Notes: generated by a model not told the origin, from the sequence alone. A DNA stretch of 64,000 nucleotides from Orientallactaga sibirica (GCA_036365145.1 JAEOAD010000034.1:16459501-16523500); one strand, 5' to 3'; shown: positions 46,728 to 58,480, numbered from the stretch's first letter. A program made the numbers and translations.

Positions 46728-47373
46728 AAACACCTCTGGAGGCATCACCATACCCGCTCTAAAGCTATACTACATACAAAGCCCTAGTAATAAGAAAACA
46801 TGGTACTGGCATAAAAACAGGAATATTGATCAATGGAACAGAACTGAGGACTCAGACTTTGGATTAAGTAGCTACAACTACTTGATATTTGACAAAGGCA
46901 CTAACAATATAGACTGGAAAAAAAGACAGCATCTTCAACAAATGGTGCTGGACAAACTGGGTACCCATATGCAGGAAAATGAAACTCTATCCACACATCT
47001 CGCTATGCACAAAAATCAAATCCAAACGGATCAAAGACCTCAATATAAGACCGGAAACACTGCTACTACTGGATTTAAAAATAGGAGGAACGGTCCATGA
47101 TACTGGAGTCTGAAAAGACTTCCTGAACAAAACCCCAGTAGCCACAGAAATTAAACAATCACTCAACCATTGGGATCACATGAAGCTGAAAAGTTTGTTC
47201 ACAAACACACAATAAGCAGAGCCAATAGATTACCCAAAGAAGGTGAGAAAATTTTGCCAGCTATACAATGGACAGAGGCCTAATTTCTTGAATTTACAAA
47301 GAACTAAATAACTTAAACAATGAAAAGTCAAACAACCCACTCACAAAATGGGGCAGAGAACTGAACAGGGAGT

Positions 47374-48129
47374 TGTGGGTCTCGTTCCGTTCCCATTTCC
47401 CTTTTCCCGGGGGTCATTGGCCACCGACGTCCGGGGCAAGGGAGGGAGGAGTTGGGAGGGAAGCAGCAGGGTCCTTCCTGGAGCAGTGGGTGAATGCGAC
47501 ACACGAACACATGACGTGGCAATGGGCACCCGGAAGACCACCTGATGGACAGCACTCTTTTATTCAAAAGGGGAGTGGGTTTATAAACACTTGGGGAAGG
47601 TTGAGATGGCACATACAGACTATATGGCAATCGGATGCATAGTTTATGGGCTGTTATCTAGGTGGCAGAAGGACTAGTCACTTCAAAGCTATGGGGGAAG
47701 GATAAGGGAAGATGGGGGCAAGGATGAGGGAAGATAGGGGGAAGGATAAGGGAAGAGGAAGGGCAGAAAAGGAGATAACAAAAGGCTTTGACTTCTGTTT
47801 CTGTGGGGGGGGGGTGAAAAGGCTCCGTGACTTCAGCCACATGAGGGTCTCTTAGACAGCTAGCCACAAGGTCAGGAACTGTGGGGGCAAAGTCTGACTT
47901 ATGGAATGGTCAGAGCCTTGTGGGGTCTGGGGGGAGTGCCTCACCAGTTCTGTCCACTCTGGGAGATGACAGCTCACTACAACCTACAACATAGAGAAGG
48001 CCATCACCATCACCAGGGACTTCCTGTCAGAGGGCCAGCTGCAACCCCAAAGCCCAGGGTCCCTGGTCATGTCCAATAGTTCAGGCCAGCCTCCTCACAG
48101 GTCCAGCCTGTTACTAGCAAGGCCCAACA
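47374..48129 (-). mobile_element. Solo ERVK (IAP-like) LTR with perfect 6-bp TSD
   Basis: A 756-bp unit begins TGTTGGGCCTTGC on the minus strand and ends ...GAGACCCACA. GGGAGT flanks it at 47368-47373 and 48130-48135, and the L1 reading is continuous across. On the minus strand a TATA-like TTTATAAACCC (about 47578-47588) lies about 20 bp upstream of the GAATAAAAGAGTGC polyadenylation context (about 47550-47567). A purine-rich tandem (GGGGGAAGGATAAGGGAAGA on the plus strand, about 47692-47760) fills part of U3. CpG sites are frequent near the R/U5 end (CTCGTTCCG, CCGACGTCCG). A 6-bp duplication and TGTTGG start are typical of IAP/ERVK. No internal viral sequence remains. Confidence 0.88.
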
Positions 48130-48969
48130 GGGAGTTCTCAAAGGAAGAAACATAAATGGCAAACACAACCTTAAGAAAATGTTCAACATCCCTAATTATC
48201 AGGGAAATGCAAATTAAAACAACTATGAGATTCCACCTTATCCCAGTAAGGATGGCAAACATTAAAAAATCTAATGAAAACAAATGCTGGTGAGGATGTG
48301 GAGAAATAGGAACCCTCATTCACTGTTGGTGGTAATGTAAGATGGTACAACCACTGTGGAAAGCAATATGGAGACTCCTAAATAAGTTGACTATAGAGTT
48401 ACCAACAGACCCAGTTATTCCCTTACTGGGCATTTACCCTAAAAGCTCCATGCCTTAGTTCAGAGACATTTGCTCAACCATGTTTATGGCTGCTCAATTC
48501 ATAATAGCTAAAAACTGGAATCAATCCAGATGTCTATCATTAGTCAAATGGATAACCAAGCCGTGGTATATCTACACAATGGAATTCTACTCAGCAATAA
48601 GGAAAAATGGCACAAAGAAATTTGAAGAAAAATGGTTGAACCTGGAACAGATCATTCTCAGCAAACTTACCCAATCACAGAAAGTTAATTGTCGCATGGT
48701 CTCACTCATCTGTAGCTCCTAACCTGAAACCACCTTAGATGCTTACATTCCTAATAAGCATCGCAAGGATCATACAATAGGGAGGGTGGGGTGGGAGGAG
48801 ATGTTAAAGGGGGGGGCACAAAACTGGACCCAAATGGAAATGGCACCATAACATTGTCTATCCTGAAGGACAGACTAAAAGGTTGAACCTTCATCAAGTC
48901 CTTAGAGGGAACCCCTTATCACAGGGCCCTGGAGAGGGTATGATGAAGACTCACCTTGAGCTTCTCCTG

Positions 48970-49011
<42 letters not shown>

Positions 49012-50277
49012 TCTTCTCTCATTCTCTTCTATATTACCTATCTTTTTCTTCCTTCTTTTCACTTGGCACTGGCCTCTAACTCCCAGTACCAGCATGCAGT
49101 TAACATCCACAATGAGCTGTTGATCAGAGAGACCTACAAGGTTTCCCAAAAGGAGACAAATTTTTGTCAGAGTACTTGATGACCCACCAAAGGTTAATGG
49201 TAAGACCCTACTGCTGAAGACAATATATGCTGTTGGTATGGAACATGGAGTGACCTGGCTGGCATCTGGAAGAGAGTCAGTCCCCAGACATTAGCTTCTC
49301 TAATGCCAGAAGATGGTACACGAGTGACTGGGATAAAATGACTGACATCTGTCCAAACAACTCACAATCTAAGCTTCTCAGCAGCAAACAGCCTGAAGTG
49401 ATGCTCACACAAGGGCAATAGTGGTACACAGACATGGTGGGTAACCAACTGCTCTTTATTTTGCTAACAGATCTGCTCAGTGGAATGGGACCCATAGCTT
49501 GAACTGAGAAACAAGTCAGAACCAAAGCCACAAATCAAGCCCACTGTACAGTATCAAGCTCCCATCAATCATGGGCTACAAGAGGGCTGACACCTATGAA
49601 ATTCTCTGTAAAATAATAGTGATTATCCCATTTATCTGGTGCTGACCTCTCTCTGTGATGGAGAATTTGCTTCTCTTTTTCAGATGGACACCAAACCTGA
49701 GGAGAGAATCAGCCCATCACACCTCACCAGGGCCCCAGCTGAAACTATAGAATTAATGGAGGAAATGAGCAAGAGTGATGCTTTCTTGTTGAACCTGGTA
49801 CCAACATAAGGGTGAAGTATATATACACAGAGAACACTCATCTCCTCACCAAACCAGATATCCAGAGACACAGAGGCTCCCTAGACCTCATCACTGAAGT
49901 GGACCTAAACTGATCCTAACATGGCTCAGGGAAATTCATGGAAGAGGGGGCAGAAAGATTTTAGAGCCACAAGTTGGGACGTTATTCACAGAGACATTGC
50001 CCCTTCCTCATAACTTATGACTACTCTCACAATACACAATACACATTCCCTAATGAGGAGAGTCCCTTCAGAGGAAGGAGGCTAATGATGGTACCAGCAT
50101 GGCTCTACATACACTATCTACATAACTAATAAAAATAAAGAAAAAAAGAGAAAAATAAGCAAAAAATAAAAAATAATAAAAAATACAGCTCTATGAATAT
50201 ATTAACAGAAAGCCAACCCTACAGAGAATTTGTCAGGGAATACTCCAAAAAGAACCAATTTCAAGAACCTACAAGAA

Positions 50278-50490
50278 GGCTGGAGAGATGGCTTGGAGGT
50301 TAAGGCGCTGCCTGCCAAGCCCAAGAATGCTGCTTGCAATCTCCAGGTCTCACGTTTAGCCAGATGCAAAAGTGATGCAAGGGCACAATGCTGCACTTGC
50401 CCACAAAGGGGAGCACAAATCTGGAATTCGTTCTCAGCGGCTGATGGCTGGTGCACCCATTCTTTCTCTCTATCTCTCTCAAATAAAAAA
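50278..50490 (+). repeat. tRNA-derived SINE, second subfamily
   Basis: GGCTGGAGAGATGGCTTGGA, CAATCTCCAGGTCTCACGTT, GTGATGCAAGGGCACAATGC, GAATTCGTTCTCAGCGGCTG, short CT run and AAATAAAAAAA tail. Target duplication AACCTACAAGAAGG on both sides, perfect 14 bp. Confidence 0.95.
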
Positions 50491-51616
50491 AACCTACAAG
50501 AAGGAAAAACAATAATCAAAACTAGAATAGATGAGAAAATGCATAAAACTGAACACAGTACTAAAACCACAAAGCCTTCACTTTGACAGGTATTAAACCA
50601 AACCTCACAATTAGAACTCATCAATGTACTCAACAACCCAATCAAAAGGCAAAAGTTAATTGTCTGGGTCAGAAAAATTCATCAATCTGTCTCCTGTCTA
50701 GAAGAAACATATTTTACTGACAAAGATAGACACCTCCTAAGGTTGAAAGAATAAAAATCAACCTTCCAAGCAAATAAAAATAAGAAACAAGTGGGTGTGG
50801 CTATACTAATATCTATCAAAATCAACTTCAAACTAAAAGTAATCCAAAGAGATAAGGAAGGCCAAATTTCACTCATCAAGGGAATAGTCAGACTAGAGTA
50901 TATCACAATCGTAAAATTATACGCACCGAACACAAGTGCACCAAATTTTGTAAAGCAAAATCGAATTGAGAACAAATATGAGATAAATTCCAATACCATC
51001 CTAGTAGATAAATTCAATGCCCCACTATCATCAATAGACAGAAGATCATCCAAGTAGAAAATCAGCAAGGAAATAATGATTCTTAACACCATAGACACCA
51101 ATTAGACCTAACAGACATTTGAAGAACATTCTATCCTAACTCCACAGAATATACATTATTCACAGCAGCTCATGGAGCATTCTCTTAAATAAATTCAGTA
51201 AAGTTGACATCACCCCCTGTACAATATCTGACCATAATGCATTAAAGTTTGAAATCAAGAGAAACAACTGAAAACATACCAGACCCTGCAGACTAAACCA
51301 CTCACTATCAAACAATGAATGGTTCAAGGAATAAGTAAAAAAGGAACTTGTAAAATTCATAGAACTGAATGATAATCAAAACACATCATACCAGAATTTC
51401 TGGGGCACAGTGAAGGCAGTCCTAAGGGAAAAATTCATAGCATTAAATGCCTCCATATCAAATACAAATACATCCCAAATTAATAACTTAATTATTCACA
51501 TAAATGCATTAGAAAAACAAGAACATTCCAATCTGAAGAGCTCCAGATGGAAAGAAACAGTCAAGATCAGAGCAGAAATTAATGAATTAGAAATTAAGGA
51601 AACAAAAAGACTGACA

Positions 51617-51788
51617 ATGGGTTGTAGAAATGGCTTACCAGTTAAGGTTCTTGCCTGCAATTCCTCTTTACCCACTTAAAGCCAGGTGAACAAGTTGTGC
51701 ATTCTTCTGGAGCTCATATGCAGCAATGAGAGGCCCTGCCATGCCCATTCTCTCCCTCCCTCCCTCCCTCCCTCCCTCCCTCCCTCCC

Positions 51789-51821
<33 letters not shown>

Positions 51822-51925
51822 TCTCTCTCTCTGTGGGGGGTGAATCTTTTCTCTCTCTCTCTCTGTGGGGGGTGACTCTTTTCTCTCTCTCTGCTTGCAC
51901 TAAATAAATAAATTAATTAAAAAAT
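51617..51925 (+). repeat. tRNA-derived SINE with (TCCC)n/(CT)n expansion
   Basis: ATGGGTTGTAGAAATGGCTT, TTCTTGCCTGCAATTCCTC, TTCTGGAGCTCATATGCAGC, then (CCCT)n, (CT)n and three near-copies of CTCTGTGGGGGGTGA-type units, and an AAATAAATAAATTAATT tail. Diverged in the B-box area. Confidence 0.85.
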
Positions 51926-52669
51926 GATTGATGAAACAAATACTTGGTTCTTCAAAAAGACAAGATTTTTGATAAACCTGTGGCCAATTTGATCAAAAGA
52001 AAAAGGAAAAAAAGAGAGAGAGAAATTTCAAATTAATCAGATCCAAAATAAAAACGGAGAAGTCACAGTTAATACCAGTGAAATTGTGAGAAACATCATG
52101 ACATACTTCCAAGCCCTTTATTCCAAAAAATGGGTAAACTGGAAGAAATGGATAAATTTTTAGACATATACCACCAAAAAAAAACAAAAACAAACAAACA
52201 AAAAAAACCCTAAGTCCAGACCAGATAAACTCTTAAATAAACTTATCCTATCCAATAAGATTGAACATGTAGTTACAATCCACCCAACGCAAAAGAGTAC
52301 AAGACTTGATGGATTCTCAGCTGAATTCTATCAAATCTTCATTGAAGGGAACTGATATACACAATACACCACACAAATAAACATAAGAGCCACACGATCA
52401 CTGCAGTAGATGCTGAGAAGGCCTTTGACAAAACAGTGTCACTTCATGATCAAAATGCTGGAAATACTAAGGATGGAAGGACCATATCTCAATATAACAA
52501 AAGGTATATATAAAGTACCTAAGGCCCAAATAATACTATATGGGGAAACACTTGAATAGTTCCCCGTTTATAACAAGGCATGGGTGCCTATCCCAACACT
52601 GTTCTTCAACATAGTGTTGGAAATCCTAGTCCAATGGACATTGTTCCTATGTGTTAATGACCAAAATAA

Positions 52670-52692
52670 TGATGATAATAATAATAATAACA
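52670..52692 (+). repeat. (ATA/GATA)n short repeat
   Basis: AATGATGATAATAATAATAA within the third L1's RT region, replacing the catalytic-box area. Confidence 0.7.
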
Positions 52693-54262
52693 ACTCTACC
52701 AAAAAACCTCTACAGGCGATAAATTATTTCAGTAAAGTGGCACAGTATACAAAATCAACACACAAAAATCAGTCGCCTTTCTATATGCTCAAGACACACA
52801 TAATGGAGAAAGAGATCAGTGAGGCTGTCCTGTTTTCAATAGCCACAAAATTTAAATATCTTTGAATTGCACTTACCAAAAAAAAAAAATATATATATAT
52901 ATATATATGAAAGACTTAAACAATGAAAACAGAAAAACAACACACAATCACACAAAGACAAACACCACATGTCTCAGTCATCTATGGATCCTAACCTGGG
53001 ATAGCTTCAGTTCCTGGCATACCTCATAAGCAACTCAAGGCCCAGATAATAGTGATAAAAAGATTTGTGGAAAGGGGGGAGGTTTAGGGGGAAATAAATG
53101 CAAAACTAAACCCCAAATGAATAGGTACTATAGAAACTTTTGTCATTTAAGGTTGACTAAAATACTTAACCTTCAACAGGAGTATGGGTAGATCATCTAG
53201 AAAGAAGGGTCTTGGAGAGGGTAGGATGAAGCCTAACCTTAACACATTTGGCTCTGGCCTGTAACTTCCAGTCCCAGAAAACAGTTGCTACTCACATGGA
53301 GCTGTTGATCAGAGATACCTACCTACAAGGTCCCCAAAACAAAATAGCCTTCTGTCAAAGCATCCAATTACCCACCTGAAGTAAAAGGTAAGACCCTACT
53401 GTGGAAGACAGCACATGCTGTTCACACAGAACAGCAAGATTCCTGGCTGGAATCTAGCCGAGAACCAGTCCCCAGATGGTTAGGTTAGCCCAACCAGTGC
53501 TGGAAAGACCTATATGAGCTATTGGGGGAAAGTGACCAACAATGGTGTGAGCAAGCAAGTGTCTAAACTACACAAAAGTAACCAGCCTGACATGTACACG
53601 CCAGTGCAATGGTGGAACACAGCCTTGGTGAGTACCCATTGGCTTTCTGATTAGCTAAGACAACTGCTCACTGGAAAGGAACCCATGGCTGGAACTGGGA
53701 ACCAGGTTCCCAATCTTATGGAGACCAAGATTACAGTCTCCAGTGACAAGCTCCCTCTAGTCTTTGGCTTAAAGAGGGGCTATATGCATCAAAATTTCCC
53801 TAAATTAACAATGCTTATCCCATTTAACCTATGTTGACTATATTTTTCATTGGAGAATCTGTTTTCCTTTTTCAGTAGGTAGTGAGACCGGAGAAGATAA
53901 ACCACTCCTCACACTTCAGCCAAGTCCCAGCTGAAACCACAGAGGAATTAGGGAGATGAGCAAGAGTGTTGCTTCCATGGCAAGCCTGACAACCAGTACC
54001 AGGGTGAAGGAGAATGATGCTAAAGATGTCCAACACATAGAGCCACAAGTTGGGAAGTTACACACAGAGACATTGCTTCTTCCCCATAACTGATCAATAC
54101 CCCCACTATGAATGATCCACAGTCCACATCAGGATAACTGGCATCCCAATAAGAAGGGCCCCTTTGGAGGGGGGAGGACAGGGAGGAGGCTAAGGATGGT
54201 ACTAACATGTGCTGTTTATACACTTAGTATGTACATAACTAATAAAGAAAAAAGTCTAAAAA

Positions 54263-54760
54263 AATGTTCAAAGCAAAACAAAACAAAACAAAAGATATTC
54301 AACACATACCAAAGCAGAAATCCAGAGGCCACTGAGAGCTCATCATTGAAGTAGATTTAAAACCCACCACTACGGCTCAGAAATTTTGTGGAAGAGGGGG
54401 CAGAAATACTATAAGAGCCACAGGTTGGGACATCATACCCAAAGGCATCTTACCCACCAGTAACTGATTGCTGCTCTCATAGTGCATAACCCACAACCCC
54501 TTGGGAATACCAGCAACCCCACTGAGGATGGTCCTGACTGGGATGGGGGTAGAGATGAGGGAAAAGATTGTACCAACACATGATGTATCCCTACAGAGTA
54601 TGTTCTTAATATTTTAAAAAAGCAACATAAAACACTAAAGAAAGAAATCAAACACTTAAAATATTTGACTCTGGCCTATAACTCCCAGTACCAGAAATCA
54701 GTTGCTACCCACATTGAGCTATTGATCAGAGATACCTACAATGTCTCCCCAAAAAGCATT
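54263..54760 (+). mobile_element. Extra L1 3'-UTR pieces in shuffled order
   Basis: 54300-54640 repeats the distal 3'-UTR text (GAAGAGGGGGCAGAAATACT, ATAAGAGCCACAGGTTGGGA, CCTGACTGGGATGGGGGTAG), which also occurs in the third L1 at about 54030-54190 and in the first L1 at about 30090-30240. 54650-54750 then repeats proximal 3'-UTR text (TCTGGCCTATAACTCCCAGT, TATTGATCAGAGATACCTAC), as at 53255-53325. Distal before proximal means rearrangement or separate truncated copies. Confidence 0.7.
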
Positions 54761-54769
54761 TGTGTACAT

Positions 54770-55265
54770 ATGACATTTTATCTATTCATCCCTTGATGTA
54801 CACTTAGGTTGGTTCTAAATATTGGCTGTTTTGAAATGTGTCACAACAAACCTGGGAGTGGATATATATTTCTGACATACTGTGATTTCATTTCCTTTTG
54901 ATATGTACTCATATTGGTATTACATAATCATGTGGTGGTTTTCACAAGTTGTTATTTTGGGGGGAAATCATCCATAGTGTTTTCCATAGTGGCTCAACTC
55001 GTTTACATTCCTTCCAACAGTGTATGAGTTTCCCTTTCTCCACATTTCTAGTATAATTTTTTTGCCTGTTTTACAATATCCAGTCTAACTGGAAAGAGGT
55101 AATATTTAAATGTGGTTTTGATATATAATTCCTTGATGAGGAATGATATTCACAATTTTTCATATACTAATTTGCCATTTAAATATCTTTTTTGAGAAAG
55201 ATTTATTCAGGTTTTCCACAATTTCTAATTACATAATTGATATTTTTCTACTGAATTGTTTTACT
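54770..55265 (-). mobile_element. Old L1 fragment, antisense
   Basis: CATAGTGTTTTCCATAGTGG, TTACATTCCTTCCAACAGTG and TTTCCCTTTCTCCACATTTC are the antisense of the well-known L1 ORF2 3' region (TCCATAGTGGCTGTACCAAT, TTACATTCCCACCAACAGTG). Diverged. Confidence 0.75.
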
Positions 55266-55274
55266 TTTAGTCAA

Positions 55275-55510
55275 GAATGATAAAACCACTAGAAGACAAT
55301 ATGAGAGAAATACTCCAAGGCATTTATCCCAATAAGTACTATTTGGATATGACCCATAAACCACAGGAGACAAGAGAGAAGAAACAGACAAATGCTATTA
55401 CATGCAATCAAAAAGCTTTTGCAACAGCAAAGGAGAAAAAAAAAAAAAAAACAAGTGTGTGGACAAGCTGCAGATTAGAAGATAATATCTGTAAACTATG
55501 CATCTGACAA
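55275..55510 (+). mobile_element. L1 ORF2 fragment
   Basis: Translates in parts as IKPLEDNMREILQG, YLDMTHKPQETREKK and CNQKAFATAKE, matching ORF2 after the RT domain (KTLEENIG, FLSMTPKAQATKEK, NFCTAKE). Contains an A16 run at 55436-55451. Confidence 0.75.
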
Positions 55511-55513
55511 AAC

Positions 55514-55585
55514 TCTGCTAAGTGTGGTGGTACACACCTTTATTCCCAGTACTTGGGAGATAGAGATGGGAGGATTGCTATGAGA
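55514..55585 (+). repeat. B1 SINE, truncated
   Basis: CTAAGTGTGGTGGTACACACC, TTTATTCCCAGTACTTGGG and GATGGGAGGATTGCTATGAG: left half only. Confidence 0.75.
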
Positions 55586-55796
55586 AAAGGATATATTTTT
55601 GTGGTATAGCAAGATGTGAGGAAGAATCTGTAACTTTGATTTGCCCTGTACATCCAAGTAATTATAAGTGGTATGATGAGCCTCATCATAAAGTAGACTT
55701 TATTAAGCTGGTTCTTGCTATCTTCGGTGCTAATAGCATCCACAGTCCGCATGAAGCATGTGACGGGCCTGTTTGAAATGATGATGATGAGAACAG
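55586..55796. other. Short unassigned stretch
   Basis: No gene or repeat recognised. Confidence 0.4.
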
Positions 55797-56196
55797 CGGA
55801 TAGAATGAATTGTATTGAAAGGGGATTTATTGGATTATAACAGGAGAGGTTGCAGGTCCGAGAGTCAAGGGTAGCTGTTCAGAAGGAGAGGCCTCAGCAG
55901 TCCCAACCCAGCACTGAAGGCCTGGAGGCTTCCTGGAGAGAGCGCTGCTCTTCAGTCCACCCTGGTCTTCAGTCCACACTGAGAGCAGCAACACCAAGCA
56001 GCAAGTACCAAGCAGAAAACACCAAGCAGCTAGTACCCAGTGGCAAGCAGCTAGCAGCACTGGCAGCCAGGTGGGAGAGAGAAAGCCTTTCTTCCCAGAG
56101 TTCCTTTTAATCAACCAGCCCCTCCTCATCTGAACATGGAATAATGTGAGGAATGTTGTGGATTTAAACAAATCAAGTTGACTTAACCATCACCGT
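55797..56196 (-). repeat. Interspersed repeat with CACCAAGCAGC units, copy 2
   Basis: Same layout as 38841-39361: GATAGAATGAATTGTATT, GGGGATTTATTGGATTA, GGAGGCTTCCTGGAGAGA, AACACCAAGCAGCAAGTACC, CAATCAAGTTGAC-like end and TTAACCATCACC. It has an extra AGCAGC-containing unit (about 56032-56058) and lacks about 100 bp between the AACCAGCCC segment and the right end. Confidence 0.75.
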
Positions 56197-56320
56197 TATG
56201 ATTATGAAGGAGAACTTTGGGGTAATGTCATCTGGACATGGAATATGTATTGCATTCATGACCTTACCATGATTGTCAGTACTCCTTTAAGAGTAAATTA
56301 TGAAAGGAAGGATACTTTCA
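56197..56320. other. Short unassigned stretch
   Basis: No gene or repeat recognised. Confidence 0.4.
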
Positions 56321-56386
56321 AATTTTTTGTTTATTTTTATTTGAGAGAGATTGAAAGAGAGAGAAAGAAAAAGAAAGAAAAGATAA

Positions 56387-56438
<52 letters not shown>

Positions 56439-56604
56439 AGCAGAGAGAGAGAACGAACACACCAGGGTCTCTAGCCACTGAAAACAAACTCCAAATGCAT
56501 TTAGCCACCTTGTGCATATGGCTTACCTGAGACCTGAAGAATCGAACCTGGGTCCTTAGACATCAAAGACAAGTACCTTAACTGCTAAGCTATCTCTCTA
56601 GCCT
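56321..56604 (-). repeat. tRNA-derived SINE with (AAAG)n
   Basis: An AAAG array (about 56366-56440) sits where other copies have GA-rich sequence. CACTGAAAACAAACTCCAAA, CACCTTGTGCATATGGCTTA, GAATCGAACCTGGGTCC and CTATCTCTCTAGCC follow. Flanks AAGGAAGGATACTT and GAGGAAGGATTTTT suggest the target duplication. Confidence 0.92.
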
Positions 56605-56654
56605 GAGGAAGGATTTTTGAGTAGGACAATAAATATGTATAACCCTAACCCTAT

Positions 56655-56795
56655 CCCATTAGTTGGACCTGGGTGCTAATTAGATCTGGGAAATGGGGGG
56701 CATGTGTGACTTTGGTCAAGTTGCTTTTATTTTCTGAGCCTTGTTTTTCTTCCTTATTAAGTTACAAATATTAAGTGAGATAAACATATATATAA
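56655..56795 (+). repeat. MIR SINE
   Basis: CCTGGGTGCTAATTAGATC, GTGTGACTTTGGTCAAGTTG, TTTATTTTCTGAGCCTTGTT and TTCTTCCTTATTAAGTTAC follow MIR in sense order. Confidence 0.75.
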
Positions 56796-57314
56796 TTTGC
56801 CATGCATTCTTGCATACTTAATATTAAGTGTAAAGTAATTAATAATCATTTTAGCACACAATGGTGAGAAAGAGAAAAAAGGTAAAATTCTGAGATACTG
56901 TCAATCAATTCTATAAATAAACAGAAGTTATGAAAAAGTTATCTCCCCTGGCTTTATCTGAAAAGGTAAAGATAAATTAGGTGCTCCAGAAATTCCTAGC
57001 AATGAGAATTTGTGTTCTGACACAATGATCTTATTTCTTATATCCTTGTCTGGGAATCAAAGGCAACAGGCCTATGAACACCTCTTTTTATCTCCCGAAA
57101 CTTTAGGACTTCAAAGGTGGCCCACTTAAACAAAACCCTGATCTGTAATCCTTGTCCATTTCTGTAGAAGGCCAACCTTTTTGTGGTTTGTGGCTTGTGA
57201 CCAAGAAAGAACATCCCCTCTGTCAGAGGAAAACCTCTGAGATTAGAGTCCATACTGCACTGAGTTAATAGGCTTCATCTTCAAGGAGTACAAGAACTAG
57301 AATTTCTCCTAGGT
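56796..57314. other. Unique sequence, no gene seen
   Basis: The 71-codon antisense frame at 57038-57253 resembles no family. Confidence 0.45.
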
Positions 57315-57316
57315 AT

Positions 57317-57368
<52 letters not shown>

Positions 57369-57652
57369 GTAAGGTAGAAGTCTACATTGGATGTCTCCTC
57401 AATCATTGTCTATCTTGTTTTTTGAAACAGTTTCTCTAATTGAAGGTGGAACTCACTGATTGAGCTAAATTAGCTAGATAGACAATGAGCCCCAGAGGAA
57501 ATCCCATATCGACTTTCACTCTTCTGGGATTACGGATGCACAACCTACTGCCTGCCATTTATATGGGTGACTGGGGTCCAAACTCTGGCCTTCCTGCTTG
57601 TATAGCAAACTCTTTACCCACTGAGACTTATCCCTGGCCCAGGAGCTAGAAT
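57315..57652 (-). repeat. B3-like SINE led by a (TG)26 microsatellite
   Basis: A pure TG run (57317-57368) stands at the 3' tail. Then the antisense of B2/B3 text: GTCTACATTGGATGTCTCCT, TTGTTTTTTGAAACAGTTTC, CTTCTGGGATTACGGATGCA, TTTACCCACTGAGACTTATCCC. Confidence 0.75.
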
Positions 57653-58432
57653 TTCTTTAAATGAAGTCATGATGTTTTTCTTGCTACTGAAATCATCACA
57701 TTTCTTCAATTGCCACAGCATGTAATCAGGACCTCAGTTCCAGCACCACCCACCCAAGATGCCCTCCTTAGCATTACAACTGAATCCCTGGGACACAGTG
57801 AAGTCTATGGTATTCTTCATTCCTTAGCCATTGCATTTTAAATTAGGCTGTGATCATCTGGCTACTTCCAATATCCCTGATTTGACTTTGTGCTTTATTT
57901 TGGGGATCAATAAATCATTGAACAGATTAACTAGTAAAAATAAGGTGGTCCAGCTGAAAATTCATACTGTCCATTAAAGAACTGTTATGTGTATGCATTG
58001 ACTCTTTTGATAGCTGACAGTGGGGCCAGTACAGACCATGTACACCAACTTGATGTGATTCTACACATATAATACACACAAAGAAATGCAAATTCAGATA
58101 CGTGGTTCATGAGATTTAGCTCCTAATCGCGAAATCTACCTTTCTCTGCCATGTAAAACATTGGCCTTATCTGTAAACTGGGGGCTAAAGTTAGGCCAGT
58201 TAACAGGTTGATAAAAATAAAAACCCATGTACCTGTCTGGGAAACTCAGCCATACTGCTCACATGGTAGCAAAAATGTGTTTCTGGGGCCATTTCTGATT
58301 CCATTTCTCAGTTTCCCAGGAAACTCTGAAATAGCCTCATAGCTCCAGCTCAAGTTGCCCTGGCCATTGCCTGCCAGAACCTTCTTCTCAGAAGGCTGAG
58401 CCATCTCCATGCTTCTCAGATCCAGTTATTCT

Positions 58433-58433
<1 letters not shown>
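57653..58433. other. Unique sequence, no gene seen
   Basis: More complex than average and repeat-poor. ATTGGCCTTATCTGTAAACTGG near 58163 is MIR-like. No exon is supported. Confidence 0.4.
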
Positions 58434-58478
<45 letters not shown>

Positions 58479-58480
58479 CT
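58434..58480 (+). repeat. (CT)n(GT)n microsatellite
   Basis: About 36 bp of CT followed by a short GT run, not inside a recognisable SINE. Confidence 0.92.

Larger units (their letters stand above)
45372..50186 (+). mobile_element. L1 retrotransposon, second copy, with three insertions
   Basis: Begins within ORF2 RT (ATAATTTTAAATG-type region near 45430; catalytic box F-T-D-D at 45670-45681). It continues through [12 protein letters not shown] and [16 protein letters not shown] (46740-46850) to the C-terminal MFMAAQFIIAKNWNQS and WYIYTMEFYSAI (48480-48600), and ORF2 ends about 48720. A 3' UTR of about 1.4 kb contains a CT run (48971-49010) and ends with an A-rich tail (about 50127-50186). 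Insertions are a SINE at 45789-46048, a SINE at 46416-46727 and an ERVK LTR at 47374-48129. Frames are broken, so it is inactive, but it is better preserved than the copy at 38.5-42.1 kb. Confidence 0.88.
50187..54262 (+). mobile_element. L1 retrotransposon, third copy, head-to-tail with the second
   Basis: Starts just after the A-rich tail of the previous L1. It includes sequence upstream of ORF2, then the ORF2 endonuclease domain (NNPIKRQKL, ETYFTDKDRH, VGVAILIS, KLYAPNTSAP, DKFNAPLSSIDR; 50620-51060), in which the usual G-D-F-N-T-P reads D-K-F-N-A-P. The central region follows (YQNFWGTVKAVLREKFIALN, 51390-51450), then the RT N-terminal part and SxMLFFNIVLE-type sequence (52580-52625). At about 52870-52910 an (AT)n run replaces the C-terminal part of ORF2, and 3'-UTR sequence follows to an AATAAAG end near 54240. 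Two SINEs interrupt it. Inactive. Confidence 0.85.

Noticed and set aside
46528..47100. 190-codon ORF, the longest in the window
   Set aside because: It reads through a SINE with CT and A runs into L1 ORF2 sequence, so it is a chance fusion rather than a gene.
50202..50645. 147-codon antisense ORF
   Set aside because: It is antisense to a SINE and the start of an L1. The composition is a by-product of those repeats.
50682..51101. 139-codon antisense ORF rich in hydrophobic residues
   Set aside because: It is the mirror of the L1 endonuclease domain, which reads correctly on the plus strand.
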